Below, piece by piece: positions 32,887 to 42,332 of a DNA stretch of 64,000 nt. The notes under the pieces were generated by a model. That model saw only the letters and a program-made list of their open reading frames with translations. It was not told the DNA's origin and made no database searches. Origin of the DNA: CAMLIZ01 sp966212505. GTDB lineage: Bacteria; Pseudomonadota; Gammaproteobacteria; Burkholderiales; Burkholderiaceae_C. Every line of letters starts with the position of its first letter. The first letter of the stretch is position 1. Position numbers and translations under genes: made by a program. Where the stretch lies: assembly GCA_966212505.1 (NCBI GenBank), contig CBIHRS010000022.1, forward strand, positions 9,922 through 73,921, read 5' to 3'.

Positions 32887-34011
32887 CTATTTGCGCAGCA
32901 GCAGGCGGGTGCCGTTGACGACGATCCAGTCTTTCTCCGCGCTGGTGAACATGAACTGCCGGCGCTCGGTGCGCCCATCGTCGAAGCGCAGCTCGAGCAG
33001 CGTGCCCGAGAGCCGGTAGCTGCCCTGGCGGCTCCTGGCCTGCGTGGCGAGCACGCTGCCGCCGCTGCCTTCGTGGTTGCTGCTGCCGCCGCTGTTGGTC
33101 TCGAAGCGGCCGTCAGGCTGGAACACGATGCCGCTCCAGGCGGCCGAGAAGGTGCTGTTGCCGGGCACGCCGACACTCGCCGTGTCCACCTGGTAGAAGT
33201 AGCCGCGCAGCCGCTCGCCGGGGCGCGCCGGGACGGCAAAGCTCAGGGCGAGCTTTTCCTGTTCGCCGTTGTTCCAGGTCACGTCGTAGTAGCCGCCTTC
33301 ACCGGGCTTCACCCGCGCCGCGTAGCGACCCCAGAGCTTCGGCTCTTCGCGCTTGGAGGCGGCGGCGTCGAAATCCTCGAGCGGCAGGTCTTGCGGCCAA
33401 CCGTTGCGGATGCTGCCGTCGGCCAGCAGCAGGTAGTTCTCGACGCGGTGGCTGCCCTGCCATGAACCCGACAGCGGGCTGTAGCTCATGCCCTGGTATT
33501 CGATCTGCTGCGCGAAGCCGACCACCTGCTGCGGCTTGAGGCCCTGGCCGGGCGCGGTGGCGAAGCGCGGCGGCGGCGTCTCTTTCCTCACCGCTACCGA
33601 CGGCTGGGTGCTTGCCGACTGCAGCGTCTCGGCTTCGCCGCAGCGCATGTAGACCTTTGGCAGCTCGGCATGCCGCATCATGAAGACCGCCTGACCGCCG
33701 GGGTCGAGCACATAGGTGCCGCTCAGGGCCGGCGTACGGTTGTCCTTGTCGAGCAGGGCGATGGTGCCGTCCGGCTGGGTGGCGTAGCGGCCGTCGATGG
33801 GCGGCTTGTCGCGCGTTGCAAAGCGATAACCGTTGCGGCCATCGATGTTCAGCGTCGCGAAGCGGATGGCCTTGGGGTCGGTCCAGCTCTTCTCGCTGAG
33901 GTAGCACTGATAGGTGCCGGCGGGCGGTGGGGCAATGCCAGCAGGTGCCTGTGCTGCTGCCAGGCCTGCGCTCGCGGCGAGCGCAAGAGCAGCGAAGAAA
34001 GCCTTCGTCAT
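32887..34011 (-). CDS. Secreted protein of mosaic family, modules B+C
   Basis: A protein of 374 residues; signal peptide (MTKAFFAALALAASAGLAAA) cut near AQA. Its first mature part (about 25-135, module B) is a beta-rich repeat region (GTYQCYL, NGYRFAT, DGRYATQPDGTI), related to the middle of its upstream neighbour. The rest (about 140-374, module C) opens with ATAPGQGLKPQQV and closes with a beta-sheet block (SYRLSGTLLELRFDDGR, ERRQFMFTSAEKDWI). Module C is shared by all three genes of this cluster. The start at 34011 overlaps the upstream gene's stop (ATGA). No known family recognised; a lipocalin-like barrel or surface carbohydrate-binding role is possible. Confidence 0.75.
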   Translation of the reverse strand: MTKAFFAALALAASAGLAAAQAPAGIAPPPAGTYQCYLSEKSWTDPKAIRFATLNIDGRNGYRFATRDKPPIDGRYATQPDGTIALLDKDNRTPALSGTYVLDPGGQAVFMMRHAELPKVYMRCGEAETLQSASTQPSVAVRKETPPPRFATAPGQGLKPQQVVGFAQQIEYQGMSYSPLSGSWQGSHRVENYLLLADGSIRNGWPQDLPLEDFDAAASKREEPKLWGRYAARVKPGEGGYYDVTWNNGEQEKLALSFAVPARPGERLRGYFYQVDTASVGVPGNSTFSAAWSGIVFQPDGRFETNSGGSSNHEGSGGSVLATQARSRQGSYRLSGTLLELRFDDGRTERRQFMFTSAEKDWIVVNGTRLLLRK

Positions 34012-35666
34012 CGCGTCAGCATCGACCCATCGAACCAGATCGACTTGCGGTCGCTGTCGATGAAGAAAGGCTGGCGTTCGACCCGGCCGTTGTCGTAGCG
34101 CAGCGTGATCGCATAGCCGTCGATCTCGTAGCGGCCGCTGCGGTTGCCCTGCTCGGGGTTCTTGCGCTGCACGCCGATGGCCACGCCCGGGGCGCTCGTC
34201 GAGGTGACGGCGCCCTCGTTGTCGTACCGGGTCGAAGTGACCACCTCGGTGCCGGGCGCGCCGGCCGCGTACATGCCGCCGGCGTGCGACTTCTCGAAGC
34301 GGCCGTCGGGCTGCAGCTTCACGCCCCAGCGGCTCCAGGTGCTGGTGCCCATCGGCACGGCCGACGACGACGAGGCCGACCATTCGCCCTGCAGCGTCAT
34401 GCCGCGCTGGCCCGGCAGCATCGCGCCGCCCTGCAGCTTCTTCCATTCCTGCGGCCTGCCGGGCCAGGCGAAGGCGTAGCCGTTGCCTTCACGGCGCCAG
34501 CGGCCCCATTTCTCGGGCTCGCGGCGGCGCGAGAGGCCGAGGTCCATGTCCTGCGGCGGCACCGGCACGCCGTCGTGCACCGTGCCGTCCTTCAGCAGCA
34601 GATAGGCCTCGTAGTCCATGCGGCTGCCGGCGCCCTGGTACACGAGCTGCCAGCTGTAGGCCACCGTCTCGATCTCCTGCGGCCGGATGCCCTGGCCCGG
34701 CGCGGTGACGTACTTGTAGCGCTTGGCTTCGGCCTCGGCGGCCTCCTCGGCCGCCTTGGCTTCCGTGGGGGCGAGGCGGTCGACATCGCCCACGCGGCGC
34801 AGCAGCACCTTGTGGGTGCTGGTGCCGTAGTCGTTCTCGGCGTAGATCACCGGTGAGCCCGAGGCATCCCGGCCGAAGATGCAGAAGTCGCCTTCGTCGT
34901 AGGAGCTGTTGTAGAGGATGTCCTCGATGTTCAGCTTGCCGCTGCCGGGCTGGTACTTGTAGTGGCCCTTGCGGTCGTTCCACTTCTTCTCGGCGGGCAT
35001 CAGGTATTCGCCGTTGGGGAAGAGGTAGAGGTCGATCGCGTACATCAGCGTCTTGCCCGAGAGGCGGTTGCCGATGTAGTGGCCGGGCACCAGCGGGCCG
35101 CCGGGCTTGATGCCTTGCACGGCCGGCGGCTCCTTCTCGATCGCCACGCCGCGCTGCTCGGTGCTGGCCGCAGTCTTCTCGAGCAGCACCAGCTGCTTGC
35201 TCAGCTCGATCGCGCCGGCCTTGTAGTGGTTGCCCACGTCGGCCGAGCTGACATGCCAGCGCAGCAGCCGCACATACAGCTTGTCGACACTGAGGGCGGT
35301 GTAGGTCGCCACGCCGGCACTGCCGGAGGCGTCGCGGTATTCGCGCGTGGCCATCGCGATGTTCACCGTCTGCGACGAGACCTGGGCCGCGCCGGTCCAG
35401 CTGCCGCCGGCGGGCGGTGCGTCGCGGCTCACCGTGGCGTTGAGCCACTGCTCGATCGCCTGGTTCGACAGCGGCGCCCGCGGATAGAAGACGACCTCGG
35501 TGCGTTCGTTCGCGCCCAGCTGGTTCGGCGCGAAGGAGATCATGCCGGGGGCGGGATCCTTGATGCGGGACCAACCTGCTGGGGCTTGCTGGGCGTGGGC
35601 GTCGCACTGCCACCAGGCCGATATGCCGACGCAGGCTGCGAGGAGTACCGATCGAAGCATGTTCAT
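34008..35666 (-). CDS. Secreted protein of mosaic family, modules A+B+C
   Basis: A protein of 552 residues with a signal peptide (cleavage near HA-QQAPAG); an alternative start is the second Met at 35660. Module A (about 27-190) is shared with the upstream gene: QQAPAGWSRIKDPAPGMISF versus its QQVPAGWTRDRDPAPGFARF, followed by ANERTEVVFYPRAPLS. Module B (about 195-315; GHYIGNRLSGK, NGEYLMP, KGHYKYQPGSGKL) resembles the first part of the downstream gene. Module C (about 325-552) opens with VTAPGQGIRPQEI and closes with GRYEIDGYAITLRYDNGR. So this protein combines the modules found separately in its two neighbours. Function unknown, predicted to be periplasmic or exported. Confidence 0.75.
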   Translation of the reverse strand: MNMLRSVLLAACVGISAWWQCDAHAQQAPAGWSRIKDPAPGMISFAPNQLGANERTEVVFYPRAPLSNQAIEQWLNATVSRDAPPAGGSWTGAAQVSSQTVNIAMATREYRDASGSAGVATYTALSVDKLYVRLLRWHVSSADVGNHYKAGAIELSKQLVLLEKTAASTEQRGVAIEKEPPAVQGIKPGGPLVPGHYIGNRLSGKTLMYAIDLYLFPNGEYLMPAEKKWNDRKGHYKYQPGSGKLNIEDILYNSSYDEGDFCIFGRDASGSPVIYAENDYGTSTHKVLLRRVGDVDRLAPTEAKAAEEAAEAEAKRYKYVTAPGQGIRPQEIETVAYSWQLVYQGAGSRMDYEAYLLLKDGTVHDGVPVPPQDMDLGLSRRREPEKWGRWRREGNGYAFAWPGRPQEWKKLQGGAMLPGQRGMTLQGEWSASSSSAVPMGTSTWSRWGVKLQPDGRFEKSHAGGMYAAGAPGTEVVTSTRYDNEGAVTSTSAPGVAIGVQRKNPEQGNRSGRYEIDGYAITLRYDNGRVERQPFFIDSDRKSIWFDGSMLTR

Positions 35667-35673
35667 GGGTTTC

Positions 35674-36936
35674 CTAGTGCCCCGTGAGAAGGGTGCCGCC
35701 GAACCAGATCATCTTTTGCGTGCCGTCGCTGATGAAGAAGGCCTGCCGTTCGACGGTGCCGTTGTCGAAGCGCAGCGTGATCGCGTAGGGTTCGATCTCG
35801 TAACGGCCGGTGCGATCGCCGCCATTGCGGCGTGGTGTGCCGGAGCCGATCGCCACGTTGGGGCCGGTGGTGCTGGTCACCGCGCCATCGTCGCCGTACC
35901 GGCTGGCCGTGAAGGTGCCGCCGGCGCCTCCACCCGCTGCGGCGCCTCCGGAGTGGAACTTCTCGAAGCGGCCGTCAGGTTTGAGTTGAACGCCCCAGGT
36001 GGCCCAGCTGCTGGCGCCGGGCATGCTGTAGCTGGCGCCCTTCATCCATTGCCCTTGCAGCAACTGGCCGCGGCGCCCGGGCTCCACGGCCCAGCCGTTC
36101 ACACTGCGCCATTCGTTCGGTGCGTCGGGCCAGGTGAAGCTGTAGGTGTCGCCGTTCTTGCGCCAGCGGCCCCAGGTCTTGGGCTCCATGCGGCGCGAGA
36201 GGCTCACGTCCATGTCCTGGGGCGGCACCGGCAGGTCCTCGTGGGCCGTGCCGTCCTTCAGCAGCAGGTAGACGTGGTCGACCATCTGCAGACCGCCGAT
36301 GGTGTACATCTGTTGCCACGCGTAGACCACGGCCTGAATGTCCTGTGGCTTCACGCCCTGACCGGGCGTTGTGACGAAGCGGTAGCGCTGCGTTTCCTGC
36401 TTGGACGGTTCCGGTGCTGACGTGACCTGTTCCGGGGCGAGCTCTTCGAGCGCAGCGAGTTGCGCCATCAATTGACCCGCAGGTCCCTGATGGCGTTGCG
36501 CAGTGTCCGCGGTGCTGGAAATCCAGCGCATCACGCGTGCATGCAGGCCGTCGCTGCTGGCGGCGGCATAGATCGCGACACCGGTCGAACCCGAGGCGTC
36601 CCGGTAGGCGCGGGTGCCGATGGCAAGTCCTTGAGCCTTGCGTTCCGTGTTCACGTTCGACAGCCAAGCCCCGCCCGTCGGCGGGGCATCCTTTGCCGCG
36701 AGATCGGACAGCCAGGCCTCGAGCAGCAGGCCGTTTAGCGGGCTCCGGGGGTAGAGCAGCACCTCCGTGCGTTCACCTGCAGCGAGCCGTTCAGGTACGA
36801 ACCTGGCGAAGCCCGGTGCGGGATCGCGATCCCGCGTCCATCCCGCGGGCACCTGCTGCGCGTGGCCCTCTGGTGCCGACAAGGCGCCGCACAGGGCGCC
36901 CAACGCGAGCAGGCTTCGGAGCAGGGTAGGGCGCAT
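35674..36936 (-). CDS. Secreted protein of mosaic family, modules A+C
   Basis: A protein of 420 residues with a signal peptide (MRPTLLRSLLALGALCGALS, cleavage near GHA-QQVP). Module A (about 26-180; GERTEVLLYPRSPLNGL) is followed directly by module C (about 190-420; VTTPGQGVKPQDI, GRYEIEPYAITLRFDNGT); module B is missing. It is the first of the three collinear paralogues, 7 bases from the next, and lies 118 bases downstream of ppc, which is transcribed in the same direction. No motif suggests an enzymatic function. Expression may come from its own promoter in that 118-base spacer or from ppc read-through. Confidence 0.75.
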   Translation of the reverse strand: MRPTLLRSLLALGALCGALSAPEGHAQQVPAGWTRDRDPAPGFARFVPERLAAGERTEVLLYPRSPLNGLLLEAWLSDLAAKDAPPTGGAWLSNVNTERKAQGLAIGTRAYRDASGSTGVAIYAAASSDGLHARVMRWISSTADTAQRHQGPAGQLMAQLAALEELAPEQVTSAPEPSKQETQRYRFVTTPGQGVKPQDIQAVVYAWQQMYTIGGLQMVDHVYLLLKDGTAHEDLPVPPQDMDVSLSRRMEPKTWGRWRKNGDTYSFTWPDAPNEWRSVNGWAVEPGRRGQLLQGQWMKGASYSMPGASSWATWGVQLKPDGRFEKFHSGGAAAGGGAGGTFTASRYGDDGAVTSTTGPNVAIGSGTPRRNGGDRTGRYEIEPYAITLRFDNGTVERQAFFISDGTQKMIWFGGTLLTGH

Positions 36937-37054
36937 GCGTGTCGTTCGAGCGGATGAGCGCCAAGACCGGCGCGATCGCGCGCAGTCTCGGGATCCATGA
37001 CACGCACCGCAATCCCAAGAAGATGGGAAAGGGGGTTACCGCATGTTGCCCGGC

Positions 37055-39892
37055 TCAGCCGGTGTTGCGCAGGCCGGCCGCCACGCCGTTGATCGAGATG
37101 TGGATGCCGCGCTGCACGCGTTCGTTGGCGGGGTCGCCTTCGCGCCGGTTGCGGTAGCGCCGCATCAGCTCGACCTGCAGGTGGTTCAGCGGGTCGAGGT
37201 AGGGGAAGCGGTGCTCGATCGAGCGCGCGAGCGACGGGTTGGAGGCCAGGCGCTGCGGCTCGCCGGTGATCAGCGACACCGCCTCGGAGGTGGCCTCCCA
37301 CTCGGCCTGGATCGCCGCGAAGATCTTCTTGCCGAGCTTCTTGTCCTCGACCAGCTCGACATAGCGCGCGGCCACGCGCAGGTCGCTCTTGGCCAGCACC
37401 ATGTCCATGTTGGACAGCAGCGTGCGGAAGAACGGCCACTGCTTGTGCATGCGCTGCAGCAGCGCGAGGCGCTCCTTCCTGTTGACGCCGCGGGCCTCGA
37501 GGTAGTGCTTCACCGCCGAGCCGAAGCCGAACCAGCCCGGCAGCGCCACACGGCACTGGCCCCAGCTGAAGCCCCAGGGAATGGCGCGCAGGTCCTCGAT
37601 CGCGCGGGTGGACTTGCGCGACGCGGGCCGCGAGCCGATGTTGAGCTCGGCGATCTCGCGGATCGGCGTGGCGGAGAAGAAGTAGTCGGTGAAGCCGCCG
37701 GTCTCGTACACCAGCTTGCGGTACGAGGCCATGCTGGCCTTCGACAGCTCGTCGGCCGCCTCGAGGAACGCCTTCGGCGCGCTCTTGGTCGGGTGCAGCA
37801 GCGTGGCTTCCAGCGTGGCCGCCACCAGCGTCTCGAGGTTGCGCCGGCCGATCTCGGGGTTGGCGTACTTGGAGGCGATGACCTCGCCCTGCTCGGTGAG
37901 ACGGATCTGGCCGTTCACGGTGCCCGGCGGCTGCGCGAGGATGGCCTGGTAGCTCGGGCCGCCGCCGCGGCCCACCGTGCCGCCGCGGCCGTGGAACAGG
38001 CGCAGCGTGATGTCGTGCGGGTCGCGCAGGCTGTCGAACAGCTCCACCAGCGCGATCTCGGCGCGGTAGAGCTCCCAGTTGCTGGTGAAGAAGCCGCCGT
38101 CCTTGTTGCTGTCGGAGTAGCCGAGCATGATGTCCTGCTCGCCGCCCGAGCGCTTGACCAGATCGAGCACGCCGGGCAGCTCGTAGAACTGCCGCATGAT
38201 CGGCGCGGCGTTGCGCAGGTCGCCGATGGTCTCGAACAGCGGCACCACGATCAGGTCGGCGGTGGCGTGGTCGTCGAGCGTGCCGCGCAGCAGGCCGACT
38301 TCCTTCTGCAGCAGCAGCACCTCCAGCAGGTCGCTCACGTCTTCCGTGTGCGAGATGATGTAGTGGCGCAGCGCCTCGCGGCCATAGCGCGCGCGCATCT
38401 GCACCGCGGCCTCGAAGATCGCCAGCTCGCTCTCGGCCAGCTCCGAATAGGCATGGCCGCGCACGCGCAGCGGCCGTGCATCGTTGAGCAGTTGCAGCAG
38501 CAGCAAGCGGCGGCCGTTCTCGTCGAGCGCCGAGTAGTCGACCTCCACGCGGGCGGTCTTCAGCAGCTCGGCCACCACGGCCTCGTGCTTGTCGGAGCTC
38601 TGGCGCAGGTCGACGGTGGCCAAGTGGAAGCCGAAGACCTGCACCGCGCGCATCAGCGGCGCGAGGCGCGGCGCGATCAGCGCCTGCGCATGGTGCGACT
38701 TCAGCGAGGCCTCGATCACGCGCAGGTCGGCCAGGAAATCGTCGGCGCTGGCGTACGGATCCTGTGGCGCCACCGCATGGCGCAGCGCCTCGGTGCCGGT
38801 CAGCTCGTGCAGCGTGGCGGCCAGGCGGGCATACATGCCGATCAGTGCGCGTCGATAGGGCTCGTCGTCGCGGTGCACGTTGTGGTCGGGCGAACGGGCC
38901 GCCAGCGCCTGCATCTCGGGCGTCACCGGCGCCAGCATGGCCGACACCGACAGCTCGGCGCCGAGCTCATGCACCTCGGTCAGGTAGAAGCGCAGCACCG
39001 TCTCGCTCTGGCGCGACAGCGCGCGCTTGAGCGTGCCGGCGGTCACGTTGGGATTGCCGTCGCGGTCGCCGCCGATCCAGTTGCCCATGCGGAAGAACGA
39101 CGACACCGTGTGGCCCGGCAGCGCATGCTCAAGCTCCCGGTACATGCGCGGGATCTGGCGCAGGAAGGTCGAGTGGTAGTAGCTCAGCGCGGTCTCGATC
39201 TCGTCGCTGACCGTGAGCTTGGCGTAGCGCAGCATGCGCGTCTGCCACAGCTGGGTGACGCGGGCGCGGATCAGCGCCTCGTTCTCCTTCAGGTCGGCAT
39301 CGGTGTGCAGGCGGTCGCGCTGCTCCACCAGCTCGGCGATGGCGCGCTCGGCATCGAGGATGCTCTTGCGCTGCACCTCGGTCGGGTGGGCGGTGAGCAC
39401 CGGCGAGATGTAAGCGCGTTCCAGGATCTGGGCCACATCGGAGGCGCGGATGTCGGCCTGCGCGAGGCGCTCGAAGGTCAGCGCCAGCGAGCCTTCCTGC
39501 AGGTGGCCTTGCGCGCTGTGGTGCTCGCGCCGGCGCACGTGGTGGCGGTCTTCGGCGATGTTGGCCAGGTGCGAGAAATAGCTGAACGCGCGGATCACGC
39601 TCACCGTCTGGTCACCCGACAGGTTCTTCAGCATGCGGTCGAGCACGCGGCCGGCCGAGGCGTCCTTCTTGAGCCGGTACGCCACGGAGAGCTGGCGCAC
39701 GCGCTCGATCAGCTCGAAGGCCTCCTTGCCTTCCTGCTCGCGGATCACATCGCCCAGGATGCGGCCGAGCAGGCGGATGTCGTCCATCAGCGGCCGGTTC
39801 TTCTCGGCGGCGTCGTCGGCGGTGCGGCGGGTGGTCTCGGCGGAGGGGCGGGAAGGCTTGGCGGTCTTGGCGACGGCGGTGGCGCGCGGCAT
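37055..39892 (-). CDS. ppc: Phosphoenolpyruvate carboxylase
   Basis: A protein of 945 residues, full-length for the family. Conserved blocks: LTAHPTEVQR (catalytic His), GNWIGGDRDGNPNVTAGT, ATVDLRQSSDKHE, GYSDSNKDGG, FHGRGGTVGRGGGPSY (the glycine-rich catalytic loop) and the C-terminal QVELMRRYR followed by GVAAGLRNTG, the typical PEPC end. It carboxylates PEP to oxaloacetate, the main anaplerotic route. It lies 81 bases downstream of the TPR/2-oxoglutarate-oxygenase-like gene (same strand). The 36-residue Ala/Lys/Arg-rich N-terminal lead is longer than average and makes the start slightly uncertain. Confidence 0.97.
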   Translation of the reverse strand: MPRATAVAKTAKPSRPSAETTRRTADDAAEKNRPLMDDIRLLGRILGDVIREQEGKEAFELIERVRQLSVAYRLKKDASAGRVLDRMLKNLSGDQTVSVIRAFSYFSHLANIAEDRHHVRRREHHSAQGHLQEGSLALTFERLAQADIRASDVAQILERAYISPVLTAHPTEVQRKSILDAERAIAELVEQRDRLHTDADLKENEALIRARVTQLWQTRMLRYAKLTVSDEIETALSYYHSTFLRQIPRMYRELEHALPGHTVSSFFRMGNWIGGDRDGNPNVTAGTLKRALSRQSETVLRFYLTEVHELGAELSVSAMLAPVTPEMQALAARSPDHNVHRDDEPYRRALIGMYARLAATLHELTGTEALRHAVAPQDPYASADDFLADLRVIEASLKSHHAQALIAPRLAPLMRAVQVFGFHLATVDLRQSSDKHEAVVAELLKTARVEVDYSALDENGRRLLLLQLLNDARPLRVRGHAYSELAESELAIFEAAVQMRARYGREALRHYIISHTEDVSDLLEVLLLQKEVGLLRGTLDDHATADLIVVPLFETIGDLRNAAPIMRQFYELPGVLDLVKRSGGEQDIMLGYSDSNKDGGFFTSNWELYRAEIALVELFDSLRDPHDITLRLFHGRGGTVGRGGGPSYQAILAQPPGTVNGQIRLTEQGEVIASKYANPEIGRRNLETLVAATLEATLLHPTKSAPKAFLEAADELSKASMASYRKLVYETGGFTDYFFSATPIREIAELNIGSRPASRKSTRAIEDLRAIPWGFSWGQCRVALPGWFGFGSAVKHYLEARGVNRKERLALLQRMHKQWPFFRTLLSNMDMVLAKSDLRVAARYVELVEDKKLGKKIFAAIQAEWEATSEAVSLITGEPQRLASNPSLARSIEHRFPYLDPLNHLQVELMRRYRNRREGDPANERVQRGIHISINGVAAGLRNTG

Positions 39893-39914
39893 GGGAGTCC
39901 TCGGCGATGTGTAA

Positions 39915-39942
39915 CCTGGTTACCAATTTCAATGGTACCAGG
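39915..39942. promoter_or_regulatory. Imperfect inverted repeat upstream of ppc
   Basis: CCTGGTTACCA (39915-39925) and TGGTACCAGG (39933-39942) are complementary but for one bulged base, with a 7-base AT-rich loop, 23 bases before the ppc ATG. It could be an operator or leader hairpin for ppc. No partner protein is suggested. Confidence 0.4.
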
Positions 39943-39973
39943 GGCCGGGGCCGGCCCGCCAGCCGGGCGCGTG

Positions 39974-41305
39974 TCAGGCGGCCGGATTCAAGGCTTCGAA
40001 ATAGAACAGCTGGACCATTCGGCCGTTCTCGCGCGAATCGCCGAACAACTCGCTGATCGAGTGGAAAAAATCGCTGCGATAGATCACCAGCCGGTTGAAC
40101 CGCATCGGCACCTCGAACAACCACTCCCAGTCGCGATCGCGCTGCGCGAGGAACTCGGCGAACGGGCGGGTGCGGTCCACCGGCGTCCAGCGGCGCTGGA
40201 AGGCCGCGAAGTCGCGGTAGCCGGCGGCCTGCAGCTGCCCGGGCTGCGGCAGCCGGTCGAAGCCTGTCTCGCGATGGCGCCAGAAGCTGGTGCCGCCGCG
40301 GCAGTGTTCGGGCGGGCTGAGGTAGAGCAGCGCGGCGAAGATGTTCTGCTGCGTCTGGCTGTCGACGTGGATGTCGCAGCGCGCACTGTCGGCCGCCACG
40401 CTGATGCGCACCGCGCCGTTGTCGGGCGAGATCCACTTGATGTCGCGGACCACCGCGCGGGCGATGCGGTCCATCAGCGGCTGGCAGGGCTGGCCGGGCG
40501 TCTGCGCACCGGGAAAATTGCCGTCGGCCGGCTGGCCGAGGCCGCCCTGGTAGGTGAGGGCCATCGCGTGTGCGCGGTAGGCCATCGGGTCGTCGATGAA
40601 GTCGTCGACCACGACGAGGTCGCGCTCGGCGCAGGCGGCCTGCAGCCGGGCGGGGCCGTCGCCGCGCTGGAATGTGTCGGCGCTGCGCAGCTTCATCCAG
40701 GCCGGCTCGGGGTCGCGTAGCGGCTCGCCCGCGAGCGCGAAGCCGATCGATTGCGTGCGGGCTAGCTCGGGTGCCAGCTGCAGCGCCCGTTGGTGGCTCT
40801 GCACCGCCTCGGGCAGGCGGTCGAGGTGGTAGCGCATCAGCGAGAGCGCATGGTGCAGCTGGCCCTGCTGCGGTGCCAGCTCGGTGGCGCGCGCGTAGTG
40901 CCGCTCGGCCTCGGGCAATTGCTCCAGCCGCGCGTGCAGTGCGGCCAGTGCGGCATGGGCCGCCGCGTCGTCGGGGGCCAGCTCGCAGGCCTTGCGCAGC
41001 TGCGCCAGCGCGTCGTCGAGCTGGCCGGCCTGCGCCAATGCGCGGCCCAGGTTCAGGCGGATGTTCGGATCCTCCGGACGCAGGGTCGCGGCCTTGCGCA
41101 TCAGCGCGATGCCGATCATTCCCTGGCCCAGCCCCAGGTAGGCCAGGCCGCTCAGGTGCAGCGCCTCGGGATGCTCGGGCTTCAGCGCGAGCGCCTGCTG
41201 GTAGTTCGAGAACGCGGCCTGCAGCTGGCCCCGCGCGTGGAGCTCGCGGCCCTGGGCGAGCAGGGTGTCGGCATCGGGTGTGGAACTGGATTTCTTGGCA
41301 GCCAT
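39974..41305 (-). CDS. TPR protein with C-terminal DUF6445-like 2-oxoglutarate/Fe(II) oxygenase domain
   Basis: A protein of 443 residues from ATG 41305; the longer frame reads back through hemC. Residues about 12-205 are about five tetratricopeptide repeats (GQLQAAFSNYQQALALKPEH, GQGMIGIALMRKAATLRPED and so on). The C-terminal part (about 225-443) begins DLVVVDDFIDDPMAYRAHAM and holds a jelly-roll oxygenase pattern: DIHVDSQTQQ (HxD), a wide loop, and NRLVIYRSDFFHSI with the distal His. It would be an iron/2-oxoglutarate-dependent protein or small-molecule hydroxylase, substrate unknown. Divergent from hemC with an 87-base spacer; ppc follows on the same strand. Confidence 0.8.
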   Translation of the reverse strand: MAAKKSSSTPDADTLLAQGRELHARGQLQAAFSNYQQALALKPEHPEALHLSGLAYLGLGQGMIGIALMRKAATLRPEDPNIRLNLGRALAQAGQLDDALAQLRKACELAPDDAAAHAALAALHARLEQLPEAERHYARATELAPQQGQLHHALSLMRYHLDRLPEAVQSHQRALQLAPELARTQSIGFALAGEPLRDPEPAWMKLRSADTFQRGDGPARLQAACAERDLVVVDDFIDDPMAYRAHAMALTYQGGLGQPADGNFPGAQTPGQPCQPLMDRIARAVVRDIKWISPDNGAVRISVAADSARCDIHVDSQTQQNIFAALLYLSPPEHCRGGTSFWRHRETGFDRLPQPGQLQAAGYRDFAAFQRRWTPVDRTRPFAEFLAQRDRDWEWLFEVPMRFNRLVIYRSDFFHSISELFGDSRENGRMVQLFYFEALNPAA

Positions 41306-41392
41306 GCGCGGATTGTGCGGCGCACCCTCGAACTTGCGCTGCCGCAAGGGCAACGCACGAGGCCGCGGGGATCGCCTGCTAGCATCCCCCGC

Positions 41393-42325
41393 ATGCCAGA
41401 CACCCTCATCATCGCCACCCGCGAGAGCCGGCTCGCGCTGTGGCAGGCCGAGCATGTGCGCGACCTGCTGCGCGAGCGCTTCGGCCTCGCGGTCGACCTG
41501 CTGGGCATGACCACCCGCGGCGACCAGATCCTCGACCGCACGCTGTCCAAGGTGGGCGGCAAGGGCCTGTTCGTCAAGGAGCTCGAGACCGCGCTCGAGG
41601 AAGGCCGCGCGCAGCTCGCGGTGCATTCGCTGAAGGACGTGCCGATGGATCTGCCGGCCGGCTTTGCGCTGGCCGCGGTGCTGGAGCGCGAAGACCCGCG
41701 CGATGCGCTGGTGTCGCCGCGCTACGCCTCGCTCGACGAGCTGCCGCAGGGCGCCTGCGTCGGCACCTCCAGCCTGCGCCGCGTGGTGCAGCTCAAGACC
41801 CTGCGGCCCGACCTGCGCATCGAGCCGCTGCGCGGCAACCTCGACACGCGCCTGCGCAAGCTCGACGACGGCCAGTACGACGCGATCGTGCTCGCGGCCG
41901 CCGGCCTCAAGCGGCTGGGGCTGGCGAGCCGCATCCGTGCGGTGTTCGATGCGGCGCAGATGATCCCCGCTGCCGGGCAGGGCGCACTGGGCATCGAGGT
42001 GCGCGAAGACGACGCCCCGCTGCGCGAGCGGCTGGCCGGCCTGATCCACCGGCCCACCTGGCTGGCGGCCCATGCGGAGCGCGCGGTGTCGCGTGCGCTT
42101 TGCGGCAGCTGCAGCATGCCGCTGGCCGCGCACGCCACGCTCGACGGCCAAACGATGCGGCTGCAGGCCGCGCTCGGCCATCCCGAGCAGTTCGACCGGC
42201 CGCTGCTGCGGGTGACGCTGGAGGCGGCGGTCGCCGATGAGATTTCCGCACGTGCGCTCGGCGAGCGCGCCGCTGCAGCGCTCCGGTCACAGGGCGCCGA
42301 CGGCTATCTGCCGCCACGCACCTGA
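41393..42325 (+). CDS. hemC: Hydroxymethylbilane synthase (porphobilinogen deaminase)
   Basis: A protein of 310 residues, normal length. Starting at MPDTLIIATRESRLALWQAE; motifs include RTLSKVGGKGLFVKELE, SLKDVPMDLPAGF, the GTSSLRRVVQL substrate site, and CGSCSMPLAAHA around the Cys carrying the dipyrromethane cofactor (family ...GxC.VPxxA). It condenses four porphobilinogens to hydroxymethylbilane in tetrapyrrole synthesis. First gene of hemC-hemD-hemX-hemY; its promoter would be in the 87-base spacer shared with the oxygenase-like gene. Confidence 0.97.
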   Translation: MPDTLIIATRESRLALWQAEHVRDLLRERFGLAVDLLGMTTRGDQILDRTLSKVGGKGLFVKELETALEEGRAQLAVHSLKDVPMDLPAGFALAAVLEREDPRDALVSPRYASLDELPQGACVGTSSLRRVVQLKTLRPDLRIEPLRGNLDTRLRKLDDGQYDAIVLAAAGLKRLGLASRIRAVFDAAQMIPAAGQGALGIEVREDDAPLRERLAGLIHRPTWLAAHAERAVSRALCGSCSMPLAAHATLDGQTMRLQAALGHPEQFDRPLLRVTLEAAVADEISARALGERAAAALRSQGADGYLPPRT

Positions 42326-42332
42326 ACCCTTG

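Noticed and set aside
37043..40720. 1,225-codon plus-strand frame
   Set aside because: Antisense shadow of ppc and the TPR/oxygenase-like gene; no motif, biased composition.
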